Shown piece after piece: positions 53,378 to 63,652 of a stretch of 64,000 nt of DNA. A program made the position numbers and the translations under genes. Origin of the DNA: Castor canadensis (lineage: Eukaryota > Chordata > Mammalia > Rodentia > Castoridae); assembly GCF_047511655.1 (NCBI RefSeq), contig NC_133403.1:13265014-13329013 (forward strand), read 5' to 3'. The notes under the pieces were generated by a model. That model was not told where the DNA came from. It made no database searches and saw nothing but the letters and a program-made list of their open reading frames with translations. Within the stretch, counting starts at the first letter, position 1, and every line of letters starts with the position of its first letter.

Positions 53378-53463
53378 AATTGAGCTTGGCACAGTGGCAT
53401 ACACCTATAGTTCTTGATACTTGGAAGACTGGGTGAGAACCCATTTCATTTATACAAAAAGGA
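53378..53463 (+). mobile_element. Truncated B1-like SINE
   Basis: GAGCTTGGCACAGTGGCATA, CCTATAGTTCTTGATACTTGG, ending near TGAGAACCC. Confidence 0.65.
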
Positions 53464-53945
53464 CTAAAATTGTTACTAGAGACAAAGAAGGACATATATA
53501 TTAAAAATTCTATAAAAATAAAAGGGCCAATACATCAGATGTCTTCATACACAGGCTCAAGGTACCTGAAGCAAAAACTGACACAGTTGAAGAGAGAAAT
53601 TGATAATTCGACAGTAAGAATTGTATGCTTCAATACCCCACTTGCAATAATGGCCTGAACAGAACAGAGCAGATAAGAGATGGGTAGTGAAATAGAAGAG
53701 TTGATGACATTACAAACCAAGTGAACCCAACAAAAATCTACAGAACACTTCATCCAACCATGGCAAAAGAAACATCTTTTGAAGAGCACATAGGACATTC
53801 TTCAACATAGACCATAAAACAAGATTGGAAAGGTGGAAATCATGTAAAGAATGTTCTGTGGGAACAAAGGACTTAGAAATCAGAAACAGGAAACCGGGTA
53901 GAGTTCACAGGTATGTGGAAATGAAGGAACAGACTTTCTTTTTTC

Positions 53946-54298
53946 TTTTTTTTTTTTTTGTGGTACTGGGGCTTGAATTCTGGGCCTCATGCTTGCCAGG
54001 CTTTCCTAGGCAGATACTCTATCACTTGAACCACTCCACCAGCCCAGTTTTGTGTTGTGTTTTTTCAAGATAGGGGATAATATACTATTTGCCTCAGGCT
54101 GGTTTTGATCTCTGTCTCCTGAGTAGCTAGGATTATAGGCATGAGCCACCAGCCACTCCATCAGCCCTTTTTTTTGTGTTGATATTTTGGAGATAGTTTT
54201 GTGAACTATTTGCCCTGGCTGGCTTCAAACTGAGATCCTCCTGATCTCTGCCTCCTGAGTAGCTAGGATTACAGGTGAGAGCCACTGGTGCCTGGCTA
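53946..54298 (-). mobile_element. Two antisense composite SINEs back to back
   Basis: First: T-run, GTGGTACTGGGGCTTGAATT, ATCACTTGAACCACTCCACC, ATTATAGGCATGAGCC. Second, cut short: TTTGGAGATAGTTTTGTGAAC and AGTAGCTAGGATTACAGGTG. Confidence 0.82.
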
Positions 54299-54439
54299 GG
54301 AGCAAACTTGTAAATACCCATTTGGCCAGGGGAAATTAGAAAATATTTTGAGATGAATGAAAATACAGCATTACCCAAGCTTACGACATACAGCTAAAGC
54401 AATAACTAGAGAAATTTATAGCTGTATGTACCCATACAG

Positions 54440-54533
54440 CTGAGGGCTGAGGGCATGGCTCAAGTGGTACAGCGTTTGCCTAGCATGTGGAAGGCTCTGG
54501 GTTCAATCCCCAGCACTGCAGAAAAAAAAAAAG
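54440..54533 (+). mobile_element. ID-like SINE
   Basis: GGGCTGAGGGCATGGCTCAAG, GCCTAGCATGTGGAAGGCTC, GGGTTCAATCCCCAGCAC and an A-tail. Confidence 0.87.
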
Positions 54534-54736
54534 AAAAAAGATCTGAAATCAATAACAAAACCTTCTACCTTCTGAAGCTAGAAATGTAAAACCAAAATAA
54601 ACTCAACTAAACAGGACAAAAAAAATTAGAGCAAAAACAAATGGAATACAATAGATGATTCCTTGAGAAGATCAGCAAAATTGGCAACGCTTTATCTAGA
54701 TTTACTAAGAGAAAAAAACAGAAGACTCAAATTTAA

Positions 54737-54937
54737 GAAAATACAGCTGGACGCTGGTGGCTCATATCTGTAATCCTAGCTACTCAGGAGGCAGAGAGCA
54801 GGAGGGTCGTGGTTCAAAGCCAGCCTGGGCAAATAGTTCACAAGACCCTATCTTGAAAAAAACCATCAAAAAGGGCTGGTGGAGTGGCTCAAGGTGTAAG
54901 CCCTGAGTTCAAGCCCCAGTATCACAAAAAAAGAAAG
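54737..54937 (+). mobile_element. B1-like/ID-like composite SINE
   Basis: GGACGCTGGTGGCTCATATC, CTCAGGAGGCAGAGAGCAGG, AGGGCTGGTGGAGTGGCTCA, AGCCCCAGTATCAC. Confidence 0.87.
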
Positions 54938-55091
54938 AAAAGAATAAGAAAATCCAAAATTAAAGCAGAAATATTACTACAGACCTCCCAGAATAAAAAG
55001 GATGATAGATACTATGAGTAATTGTCTCAGTAATTAGATAACGTACATGAAACAGACTAATTCTTAGACACAACCATCAAAGCAGACATTC

Positions 55092-55182
55092 TGAGGCCGG
55101 GGATGTAGCTCACTGGTAAAGTACTTGCCCAGCATGTGCAAGGTCCTGGGTTTGATCCCCGGCACCGAGATTAAAAAAAAAG
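55092..55182 (+). mobile_element. ID-like SINE (CTCACTGGTAAAGT type)
   Basis: GGCCGGGGATGTAGCTCACTG, TACTTGCCCAGCATGTGCAAG, GGGTTTGATCCCCGGCACC. Confidence 0.85.
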
Positions 55183-55439
55183 ACATTCTGAAAAGACCTG
55201 CAAGAGAAGAGGCTTCCATAGTGATCCCAAATTTTCCTACAAGGAAGGCAGATCCAAGTCCTCAGCAACTTCACTGGTAAAAACTATGAATGTGTAAATA
55301 TAAGTATAATGAATTATTTACTGATTCTTTCAAAAACTAGAGGTGGAAGGAACACGTACCAACTCATAACGAGACATGTGTCACCCCGATACAAAAACCA
55401 AACATCATCACAAGAAAACTACAGGTCTTGTGAATGTGG

Positions 55440-55990
55440 GGAGGGACGGGGGACATAAGGTGCCATCTTAGAGCCAGAGTGTCTGCTTAATTGTTGGAAG
55501 GGACAGAAGTTGAGTCATTAAAATGGTAAGTGACTATTTGTATATGACATAAACATGGATATGCTATGGATAAAAGTGCTGCATCTGTCAAAACCTTGAA
55601 CCCCAAGGCCCCGAGGCCTCTGCTTCTGAAGCTATATTTTGATGTTCAGAGATCAGAATCTCCTTCCAGGAACATGGGCTCAGGATATTTTTACTGTTTG
55701 TTCTCTGAGTTTGGAAGCAGAAGACTGAGGCCGCCCCACCTGGGGCTCCCTGTAATTCATCCTGTAAAAGTCCTGAAGGTTAGGGCCTGGGACCCCAACA
55801 CCTAAGCCTCTGGCTTTCCTAAGCAGTGCACCAGGTGTGATCTTCCAGTTGGTTCTGAGAGGATCACCAGAGATGATTTGGAGGAGAATTGCTAGGGGCC
55901 CCTCTGTAGGTAAACTACGGGAAGGAGTCTGGGGGACTCACACACAACACTAGATGAACTGGAGCCAAAGATTCAAAACTGAAGCAAATT
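55440..55990. other. Unassigned intergenic sequence
   Basis: No repeat or gene recognised. The short open frame at 55566-55805 has no family resemblance. AAAACCTTGAACCCCAAGGCCCCGAGGCC onward may be an old LTR, not supported. Confidence 0.35.
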
Positions 55991-55997
55991 ATTACTA

Positions 55998-56050
55998 AAC
56001 CAAGCCTTGTATGCACATATGAATAATAAAAGAAAAATGAAAAAAAAAAG
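55998..56050 (+). mobile_element. L1 3' terminus, extremely truncated
   Basis: AACCAAGCCTTGTATGCACA, AATAATAAAAGAAAAATG and an A-run, essentially identical to the last ~50 bases of the L1 at 4321-4597. It is followed by an (AAAT)n tract (56069-56092). Confidence 0.8.
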
Positions 56051-56068
56051 AAAAAAAAAACTATGCAA

Positions 56069-56092
56069 AATAAATAAATAAATAAATAAACT
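56069..56092. repeat. (AAAT)n tetranucleotide repeat
   Basis: About five to six AAAT units in the tail of the short L1 piece. Confidence 0.9.
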
Positions 56093-56126
56093 GTACAAAA
56101 GGCAAAAAAAAAAGAATTTTACCATG

Positions 56127-56213
56127 GAGGTCTGCTGGAGTGGCTCACATGGTAAGAATAACTGCCTAGCAAGTCTGAAGCCCTGAGTTCAAACCCCAGT
56201 ACCACCAAAAAAA
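56127..56213 (+). mobile_element. ID-like SINE
   Basis: GGTCTGCTGGAGTGGCTCAC, GCCTAGCAAGTCTGAAGCCC, CCCCAGTACCACC. AATTTTACCATGGA before and AGAATTTTACCATGGA after form a ~15-base target duplication (56114-56128 and 56221-56235). Confidence 0.88.
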
Positions 56214-56254
56214 ATTCTAAGAATTTTACCATGGAAATGTAGGAAAAGTCAAAA

Positions 56255-56500
56255 CAGCTGGTATTTTGTAGGCCCCAAATAATACCCCCGATTGTGACAG
56301 ACTAAAGATTAATTTTCACTCTTTGTGCTCTTGTTCTGTGGCTCACTTGGTCAACAGGATGCGGTGGAAGTGACACTTTGGACATCGGGTCATAAGGACA
56401 CTTGCTGATGAGTCTTTGGCTCACTCTCTGGGCCCCCTCTCACAGCAGTCACTGTGCTGTAAGAGGTCAGACCTCATGGAGAAGTGATTAGGTTGACAAA
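56255..56500 (+). mobile_element. MaLR (MLT1-like) LTR fragment
   Basis: GTAGGCCCCAAATAATACCC, TGGTCAACAGGATGCGGTGG, AAGTGACACTTTGGACATCG and CAGTCACTGTGCTGTAAGAGG match the remembered MLT1 order. Fossil. Confidence 0.6.
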
Positions 56501-56671
56501 TTTGTTGGAAGTAATGAATTATCATCCGGAATCACTAACTTTTTGGAGGGCATGATACACAGTAATATATACCTGAAGTAGTTGATCTTTCTATTTCTGG
56601 TGCTATTGAAAATAAGAATATTTTCCTGGAATATTTTACAATAGTATTGCCAGAATATAGGAAAACTGTTG

Positions 56672-56675
<4 letters not shown>

Positions 56676-56711
<36 letters not shown>
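56676..56711. repeat. (AT)n dinucleotide repeat
   Basis: About 18 TA units in front of the T-run of an antisense SINE. Confidence 0.95.
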
Positions 56712-56726
<15 letters not shown>

Positions 56727-56936
56727 GTCAGTACTGGGATTCAAACTCAGTGCCTCACTCTTGACAGGCAGGCACTCTCCCACTTGAGCCACTCTGACAG
56801 CCCTGATTTGTGTAGGGTTTTTTCAAGATAAGGTCTTGCAAACTATTTCCTGGGCTGCCTTCAAACCATGAGCCTCCTGATCTCTGCCTCCTGAGTAGCT
56901 GGGATTACAGGTATGAGCCACCAGCACCTGGCTTCT
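56712..56936 (-). mobile_element. B1-like/ID-like composite SINE
   Basis: T-run, GTCAGTACTGGGATTCAAAC, CTCTCCCACTTGAGCCACTC, TTTCAAGATAAGGTCTTGC, AGTAGCTGGGATTACAGG. Confidence 0.87.
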
Positions 56937-57159
56937 ATATTTCTTTAACTGCAAATCCATTGAGTTATTTAACTATATTTAATCATTGTAAAGTTATCAT
57001 CTTGGATTTTCTAGATATATAATGACAGATTTAAAAATAATTGTTTGTTTTATATTTTATCATTATACATCATTGTATCTTATTGTGTTTTGTCTTATTG
57101 TAAGCACTTGAAATTTCCAAATAATGACAGATGGAAATGATTTTATGTGGTTTATGGAT

Positions 57160-57310
57160 TTTTTATTAGCCTACATTAATGGTAAAAGGGGATTTCATTG
57201 TGACCATCCCATAGATGCATACAGTGTACTTTGAACAAGTTCACTCTCTCTATCAGATTCCCTTATCCCTTTCCCTCCTCTCCCCTAGTTTATGGTTTTT
57301 GTGGAAAATT
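57160..57310 (-). mobile_element. Antisense L1 3' UTR-like fragment
   Basis: AAAAGGGGATTTCATTGTGACC, CCATAGATGCATACAGTGTAC, TTCCCTTATCCCTTTCCCTCC. Similar in design to 52585-52930. Confidence 0.55.
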
Positions 57311-57484
57311 CTCTAGAGTTTTCCAGTAAGCATACTGCTGGCTGTTGATGCAAGGTAAGGAAGTGCCTGGTTTACTAAGAGTTGGTCTGTTATAATCACA
57401 AATCAATGTTCCTTTTAACACACTCTTCCATTGAGTTTCTTGGATGATTTGGAAATCAAATCAGAGAAACAGAACACCAAACAG

Positions 57485-57960
57485 TGCTATACTTTCTTGG
57501 CTGCCTATTGCTGCATAAGTACCTACTCCAAAATTTAGTGATTGACATCAGACACTATTTTCTTCAGTCACGATTCTGTAATCAAAAGTTTGGGCAGGGC
57601 TGGTAGGGATGAGTTTTCTGGGCTCAGTGTGGCACAGGCTAAGTTCACTCACCCAGATGCACCTAGTTCGAGGCTGCTTAGGGTAAGTCCAAGCTGGACT
57701 TGTTCCCATGCTGGAACCTGAAGTAGGACTACAGGTCAAGGCCCTTGGTTCTTCTTTCTGTGCTCTCATCCTCCAGTGGTCTCTCTTTTTATATGTAGCT
57801 TTTTTTTTCCCCCTGGAATCACAGCTGAACATCCCACCAGTTGAAGCAAGTCACAAGGCCAACCCAGACTCAACAGAAGAGGCTGTGGACTCCACCTCTG
57901 TGGAAATTAGAGTGGCTGAAAATTCCTTGACACTTTCTCCCTTGGGAGATGCAGTCTCTG
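57485..57960 (-). mobile_element. ERVL-MaLR/MLT-like LTR, antisense
   Basis: GGCTGCCTATTGCTGCATAAG, CCAAAATTTAGTGATTGACAT, GTTTGGGCAGGGCTGGTAGG, CAAGTCACAAGGCCAACCCAG, GTGGACTCCACCTCTGTGG follow the antisense order of this LTR class. Fossil, no internal genes. Confidence 0.6.
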
Positions 57961-58575
57961 TCCCCTCCTTTTGCATGTGGAGGACTTCAGCCGAGAGATT
58001 ATTACAGAAAGGATGCTATGTGATATTGTGTGCGCTGTGTCTCCCACCTTGTTCTCTTACAATGTACTTTTGTTCCAGGTGCTTCCTTTCTGGTTGCTTT
58101 CTTTCAAGCAGTGAGAAGAATAGCCAATGGAGAGGCAATTCCACCTGAGCCTGACCTTCTGGGCATTTCAGTCTGGGCTTCAGTAAAGAAGCTTCCAGAT
58201 GATTCCATCCCCACCTGTTGACTCACTCCAGCCATCTGAGTCACCCTTTTATTAAGGCTGCAGAGTCGTGTACAAGCCAGCCCTGACAATCCTTGTCCAA
58301 ATTCCCAACTCACACATGCATGAGCATTGATTGATTGACGCGGTGTTGAGGGTGGAGCGTTACACAGCACAGATAACCAGAACAGGACTTGCATCTGCAG
58401 GTGGAGTGCTGCTGTAACAATTAAAACCCGAGACATGTGCCATTGAAATGGGGACTGAGTTGTGGAGCAAAAACACGATAGGTCTTGAAGAGGCTGATCA
58501 TGGGTCTTGAAGAAACGCAAAGACTATGCCATTGGAAGCTAGAGGGAAAGGAACTTCATTGTGTGGTGACAAAAG
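57960..58575. other. Unassigned intergenic sequence
   Basis: No repeat or gene recognised with confidence. Confidence 0.4.
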
Positions 58576-58577
58576 TA

Positions 58578-58700
58578 GATGGGTATGGTGGCACAAGCTT
58601 ATAGTCCCATCTTTTCAGAAGGCTGAGGTGGGAGGGTTGCTTGAGCCCAGGAGTTTGAGGCCAGTTTGGGCCACATAGCAAGAACTATCTCCAAAAGGAA
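58578..58700 (+). mobile_element. B1-like SINE
   Basis: GGGTATGGTGGCACAAGCTT, GGCTGAGGTGGGAGGGTTGC, GAGCCCAGGAGTTTGAGGCC. No ID-like half; older type. Confidence 0.85.
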
Positions 58701-58879
58701 AAGAAAGGAGAGGGAAGGAAAAAGTCACTGTGGAAAAATGGAAAGTAATGAAATAGAATCCACTTTATGCTTTGGACATACAGGACTGGGATCTTCCTAT
58801 TTACACTTCCTGTATAGCTGTGATGGCAGGGATGCACCACCATGCCCAGCTTTTTAGTAGTTGAGATGGGGTCTCAACT

Positions 58880-59355
58880 ACTATCTGAGATGGAACCAGA
58901 TGAGAGGCTTTGCAGTTAGCGTTGACGATGTCACCTGACTTGTATCTACCCACAAAAGGATGAGAGAAGAGGGAGATGAAGTGATAAAGGATCTACTTAA
59001 TTTTTAAGCAGTATTGGGGAAGATACAAAAAGGAACTCAGTCACTCTTTTGAGTTAACAGAAGGGCCTCAAAGTGAAAAGGGGCCTTGGATCAAATCCAT
59101 GTACCATTAGGAAAACACAGCTTCATAGAGAAGAGGAAGCTAGTACAGTTCTCTTAAAATCAGTTTAGGTCTCCTGTAAATCTTATTAGGGTCACTTCCT
59201 TAGACCCGTATACCTCTTTGAGATTAACCCTTCTTTACATTGGGCCTATTTTTATGTTGAGTTGTCCAAGGAACAATACACTTGAGCTTTGTAGACGTCC
59301 TTTGGTTTGAGATATCACCCTAGATCTTTCTGCAGGCTTAACAAATAATTTTATA
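58880..59355. other. Unassigned intergenic sequence
   Basis: Nothing recognised. Confidence 0.4.
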
Positions 59356-59359
59356 ATCT

Positions 59360-59590
59360 CATCTTTTTGAACACTTGAAAGATTTGTGGAGATATAATTT
59401 ACCTACCATGCAACTCACTCATTTCAAGAGTAGAATTCAATGTGCTCTACTTATTCACAGACTTATGTAATCATTGTTTCAGTCGATTTCAGGATATTTT
59501 CATTACCCTTCCAAAACCAAAACAAAACCCACCCAGAACCATTACCAGAACTTTCCATTTGTTCCCCCAAGCCCAGACTTAGGAAACATA
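59360..59590 (+). mobile_element. Old L1 3' end fragment
   Basis: GTGGAGATATAATTTACCTACC, CAAGAGTAGAATTCAATGTG, TATTCACAGACTTATGTAATC and TTTCATTACCCTTCC match the common mammalian old L1 3'-end pattern in sense orientation. Confidence 0.7.
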
Positions 59591-59844
59591 GGGCAGAAAA
59601 CAACTTTCTAGGTCCTATGGCTGCTCTAAAAGTAAGACAATTTAACATAAGACATAAGACAATTTAACAGGAGGAAAACAATTTTAATTAGGTATGTACC
59701 CATTAAAGTCCAATGGAAATATGAAACTCAAAGAAGTGGCCAGATGACTGAGACTTATATATCATCCTGAGCTACAGAAAGAAATAAAGTTTGATGCTTC
59801 TGGAGATAAACTATAGGAAAATGAGGGTAGAAGATAATAGTGAA

Positions 59845-59966
59845 GTCAGGTGTGGTGGTGCACACCTGTGATCTCAGCACTCAGGAGACTGAGGCAGGAG
59901 GATCACCAATTTGAGGAAGCTTAAGTTACTTAGTGATACCCTATCTTAAAAAAAAAATAACAATAT
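59845..59966 (+). mobile_element. B1-like SINE
   Basis: CAGGTGTGGTGGTGCACACC, CTCAGGAGACTGAGGCAGGA, then an A-run. Confidence 0.85.
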
Positions 59967-60086
59967 CAAATAAAGGTTGCCTTGTTATGTAGATAAGAAT
60001 CTCTCAAGACTCAAGGTTGCTTTGCAGCAGCTCTCTTTCTGCTGCAGATACTTTTGCTAGAAATTTACTTTACAAAGAGAAAACTC

Positions 60087-60420
60087 AATCTGGGTGTGCA
60101 GTGGCTCAGGTTCCTATAATCCTAGGTATGCAAGAGGCAGAGATCAAGAGGATCACAGTTCAAGGTCAGCCTGGGCAAAAACTTCATGACACCCCATCTC
60201 AACTACTAAAAAGCTGAGCATGGTGGTGCACTCCTGCCATCACAGCTATGCAGGATATGTGTAAATAGGAAGATCCCAGTCCAGGTCGGTGTAGGCATAA
60301 ACTAAGACCCTATCTCAAAAATAATCAAGGCAAAAAGGGCTGAGGGTGTGGCTCAAGTGGTACAGCATCTGCCCCTAGCAAGCATGAAGACCTGAGTTCA
60401 ACCCCAGTACCACAAAAAAA
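60087..60420 (+). mobile_element. Long composite SINE (two B1-like units plus ID-like unit)
   Basis: CTGGGTGTGCAGTGGCTCAG, GAGCATGGTGGTGCACTCCT, GGGCTGAGGGTGTGGCTCAAG, CCCCAGTACCAC. A (GGA)n tract follows at 60421-60462. Confidence 0.87.
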
Positions 60421-60462
60421 GAAGAGGGAGGAGGAGGAGGAGAGGGAGAAGAGAAGAGGGAG
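60421..60462. repeat. Purine-rich (GGA)n tract
   Basis: GAAGAGGGAGGAGGAGGAGG and AGAGAAGAGGGAG, directly after a SINE tail. Confidence 0.85.
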
Positions 60463-60889
60463 AAATTTGTACTTTATTTTAGGCAGTTGAGGCAGAGGCA
60501 GAGGAAAAGAGCTTTTGCTGCCTTGACTGGTTCTCAATTACTTTTAGCTTAAATTAATAATATGCCACTTTGTCCTGCATTGCTTATGGAAGTCTTAGCT
60601 AGGTGTTCAGTTCACTCAGTGTATTTTCTACTTTCTGTACTACTGCCGGTATTTGCTAAACTTTCTGCCACAATATGTAACAAGGATTCCCTCATCTCCA
60701 ATTTTTGAAACATTTTCCTTTCTTTCAAGCCTTCCTTTTCCTTTGAAGTCTCCTCAATGACCACCAGACTCACTCTAATAGATCTTTCAAAGGCATTTGT
60801 GATTTCCTTACCACTCCTCTTCTCCAAGTTCTGCTGGCTTCTGACCACTGCTGATGTTTCACTGTATAGTTCTTTTCCTTTCTTATTTA

Positions 60890-60945
60890 TTTTTGCAGTA
60901 CTGGGATTTGAACTCAGGGCCTACACCTTGAGCTACCCCTTCAGG
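60890..60945 (-). mobile_element. Truncated ID-like SINE
   Basis: TTTGCAGTACTGGGATTTGAACTC (as two blocks) and CTACACCTTGAGCTACCCC. Confidence 0.8.
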
Positions 60946-61059
60946 GGAGTTCATTGTACAAAAGATAATAAATACAGATATAATGAGTGTAAGTAACTAA
61001 TGAAGATAACTAATTTCAGTATTTGGAAATAGGGTTACTATGAAAATAAAAATCACAGG

Positions 61060-61140
61060 AAGGGCTGGCGGAGTGGCTCGTAGTAAGAGTGCTTACCTAG
61101 CAAGTGTGAGGCCCTGAGTTCAAACCCCAGTACTGCCAAA
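61060..61140 (+). mobile_element. ID-like SINE
   Basis: GGGCTGGCGGAGTGGCTCGT, GCTTACCTAGCAAGTGTGAG, CCCCAGTACTGCC. Its tail became the (AAAT)n repeat at 61139-61175. Confidence 0.88.

Positions 61141-61175
<35 letters not shown>
61139..61175. repeat. (AAAT)n tetranucleotide repeat
   Basis: About nine AAAT units between two SINEs. Confidence 0.95.
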
Positions 61176-61364
61176 AGGTGGTTCATGCCTGTAATCCTAG
61201 CTACTCAGGAGGCAGTGATCAGGAGGATCCTGGTTCAAAGCCAGCCTGAGCAAATAGTTTGTGAGACCCTATCTTGAAAAAAACCCATCACAAAAAAGGG
61301 CTGAAGGAGTGGTTCAAGGTGTAGGCCAGAATTCAAACCCTGGTACCAAATATATATATATATA
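61174..61364 (+). mobile_element. B1-like/ID-like composite SINE
   Basis: AGGTGGTTCATGCCTGTAATC, AGGAGGCAGTGATCAGGAGG, AGGGCTGAAGGAGTGGTTCA, CCCTGGTACC then a short (AT)n tail. Confidence 0.85.
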
Positions 61365-61374
61365 GTGGAAAGGC

Positions 61375-61690
61375 TGCTGTGTGACTCATGAAACCAGGTC
61401 ACAAAAACACTGAGCTGCTGCCTTGTTGTCTTGGGTCACTCACTCTGGAGAAAGTCAACACCACATCCTAAGAACACTAGAGAAAACTGGAGAGGTGGCA
61501 AGAAAGTGAGCCTGGCACCAGATCAATACAGGTTGATCTTGGAAAGTGGATCTGCCAGCTATGGTGACGACTTGACTGAAACCTCAGGACAACAGCTCAG
61601 ATATGCCACCAGACATGGTGTAAAACAGTCTGTTGTTTACAATTGTGAGCTGCCAGAACCTAGCTCACAATATCCTTTTTGTTACAGAGG
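61375..61690 (+). mobile_element. MLT1-like MaLR LTR fragment
   Basis: TCTTGGGTCACTCACTCTGG, TTGATCTTGGAAAGTGGATC, GACTTGACTGAAACCTCAGG, GAGCTGCCAGAACCTAGCTC. Fossil. Confidence 0.6.
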
Positions 61691-61699
61691 CCAGCCCTA

Positions 61700-62600
61700 T
61701 TCATTGTGGAAAGTACATCAGGGTGTGAAAACCAGGAGATCAGAATTGTTGGGGCACCACAGGTGGTGCCAATGCTGATGTGGTTGTGTAGAGCTTGTCA
61801 CTAATGCTCCACCTGAAGTGAAATGGAGTGGGGTGGCAGTGTGACCGCAAGACTAGGCTCCCACCAAGACCCTCCTTCACAGGCACATGAAGGTGGACAC
61901 TGTTAGGGGCCATTTGACCTGTGTAAAAGCAAGGCTGGGCTCCTGTCCTGTGGGGGGTTTTCTCCTGGGCCTGCCATGTCTGGCTCCAGAAGAGACAGTG
62001 GGAGCAGAGAGCCTAGGAGAGCCCTGGAGGACTGGCCAACCACTACCAGTATCTCTGCTGCCAGGGCCTGAGCTTTTCCAGCAGATAGATGTGGGTGGGA
62101 CAGGTTCCTTGTCTCTGCCCACCCCTACCCAGGTGATTACAAACTCACACAGATAATTTAAAGACCCAGGCCTAGAAATCCATCCCAGGGGCCAAATGGA
62201 CCTCAATAAATATTCCAACTCCAAAACCTGACATGGTCATTCTTACTCTAGAGATGGCCTGCTTTCAGTCTATTGAAAGTGTATTCCTTCTCTAATAAAC
62301 TCTATTATTAATTACTTTTACTATAATCTCATGTTTTGCTTGAATTTTTCTCCTGCTAGAGCAAGAACCAAGGTATTTACCAGCATTAAACTTTCCAGTC
62401 ACAGCCTCCAAGTCTCTATCCTCCTTTCAGACTTGCTAGTGCTGGGATTACAGGTGTGGCGACCATCCGTGTGGAGAACATCCATGAATGTTCTTACAAC
62501 TGTCTCTTTCATGTAAGATTCTTGCATTGTCCTATATGTGTATTTCACAATCAAAATCATGGAAAGATTATTTCACATATATTAGGATGCCTGCTATCAA
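61700..62600. other. Unassigned intergenic sequence
   Basis: No gene or repeat family recognised. CCTCAATAAATATTCCAAC near 62204 and CTAATAAACTCTATTATTAA near 62300 are polyadenylation-like but have no gene attached. Confidence 0.4.
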
Positions 62601-62609
62601 AATCTAGAA

Positions 62610-62850
62610 AATAAGCTGCATGCTGGTGGCTCACGCCTGTAATCCTAGCTACTTGAGAGGCTGAGATCAGGAGGATCTAGGTTTAAGGCCAGTCTGGGCA
62701 AACAGTTTGTGAGACCCCGTCTCCAAAATAACCAGAGCAGAGTGGACTGGAGGTGTGGCTCAAGTGGTAGAGCGCCTGCTTTTCAAGTTCCTGCTTTGTG
62801 AACTCAAAGCCCTGAGTTCAAACCCCAGTTCCACCAAAAAAAAAAAAAAC
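62610..62850 (+). mobile_element. B1-like/ID-like composite SINE
   Basis: GCATGCTGGTGGCTCACGCC, ACCAGAGCAGAGTGGACTGG, AGGTGTGGCTCAAGTGGTAG, CCCCAGTTCCACC and an A-tail. Confidence 0.88.
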
Positions 62851-62854
62851 TTAG

Positions 62855-63150
62855 AAAGTAGAAAGTATTGATGAGGAGTCAAATTGTACCCCATGTGCAC
62901 TACCGTTGGGAATGTAAAATGCTGCAGCCACTATGAAAACAGTATGGTAATTCCTCACAAAATCAAATATAGAATTGCCATCTGATCCAAAAATTCTGTT
63001 TGGAAATATAGCCAAAGGAATTGAGAGCTGGTTCTCAGCATTACCCCTGTTCATACCATTCTTCACAACAGCCTAGCATGCAGGCAACCCAAGTGTCCAC
63101 CAGAAGGATGGATAAACAAAATGTGACTTATTCAGCTTTAAAATGAAGTG
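62855..63150 (+). mobile_element. L1 fragment, 3' region
   Basis: TGTAAAATGCTGCAGCCACT, GAAAACAGTATGGTAATTCC, ATCTGATCCAAAAATTCTG, CAACCCAAGTGTCCACCAGA and GATGGATAAACAAAATGTG are the classic order of an old sense L1 3' end. Confidence 0.85.
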
Positions 63151-63151
63151 T

Positions 63152-63428
63152 GTTAGCTTTCTGCGAGCGTAACAAATATCTGATAAAAGGATTCATTTCC
63201 TCTCACCCATTTGGAGGTTCCCATCAATGATCAATTGGCTCCATTGCTTTTGAACCCGTGGTCAGGTAGCACAAGATGGCAGGAAGTATACCGTGAAACA
63301 AATGGCTCACCCATGGCTCAGGTGTGAAAGAGAGGAAGAGATGCCATCAAAGTGACCTGACGATCTCTCACTAGGCTCCACTTCTTAAAGGATCCACCAT
63401 CTTCCAATAGCGCCATTGTTGTAGTCAT
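63152..63428 (-). mobile_element. ERVL-MaLR-type LTR, antisense
   Basis: TTAGCTTTCTGCGAGCGTAAC, GGATTCATTTCCTCTCACCC, GGCTCCATTGCTTTTGAACC, AGCACAAGATGGCAGGAAG, CACCATCTTCCAATAGCGCC. Same general class as 6637-7105. Fossil. Confidence 0.65.
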
Positions 63429-63429
63429 T

Positions 63430-63600
63430 GATAAACTGAAAATTCAGCTTCTTAAGTCCCACATGGATGCATCCAGGCAGGACACATAGACACAGCGAGG
63501 GTGATAAGAAAAGTTCATTAAATGGTAAGCGCTCTCCTTAAGCGATCTCAACACTCCGCCTCAGCAAAAAGCAGCTAAATGAAATTTCATTTACCTTTTT
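63430..63600 (-). mobile_element. LTR piece related to the solo LTR at 38934
   Basis: AAGTCCCACATGGATGCATCC, GGCAGGACACATAGACACAG and AAAGTTCATTAAATGG line up with the R/U5-like part of the 38934 element (GTCCCACGTGGAAGAATCC, GGCAGGACACGTGGGTAC, GTTTATTAAAAAT). Diverged and partial; fossil. Confidence 0.6.
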
Positions 63601-63603
63601 CTT

Positions 63604-63641
63604 ATCTATCTATATCTATCTATTTATCTATCTACCTATCA
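63604..63641. repeat. (TCTA)n tetranucleotide repeat
   Basis: CTATCTATATCTATCTATTTATC and following units between the two LTR pieces. Confidence 0.9.
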
Positions 63642-63652
63642 AAAGGCAGGAA

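Larger units (their letters stand above)
51705..55440 (+). mobile_element. Decayed full-scale L1 (ORF1-ORF2 region), riddled with SINE insertions
   Basis: Sense-orientation L1M-like blocks in order: CTCAATGAACTCCAAGTAGG and AAGTGACTCGTCACATAC (~51760-51870); AAAGTTAGTCTTTAAAAATG (~52320); TGTCTACAAGCAACTC (53013); ORF2 endonuclease-like CTTCAATACCCCACTTGCAATA (~53628) and TACAGAACACTTCATCCAACC (~53740); AATTTATAGCTGTATGTACC (~54413); AAGATCAGCAAAATTGG (~54667); GCAGATCCAAGTCCTCAGC (~55247). Eight or more SINEs (51926, 52362, 53093, 53378, 53946, 54440, 54737, 55092) interrupt it, and a separate antisense block lies at 52585-52930. It is not coding. Confidence 0.75.
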
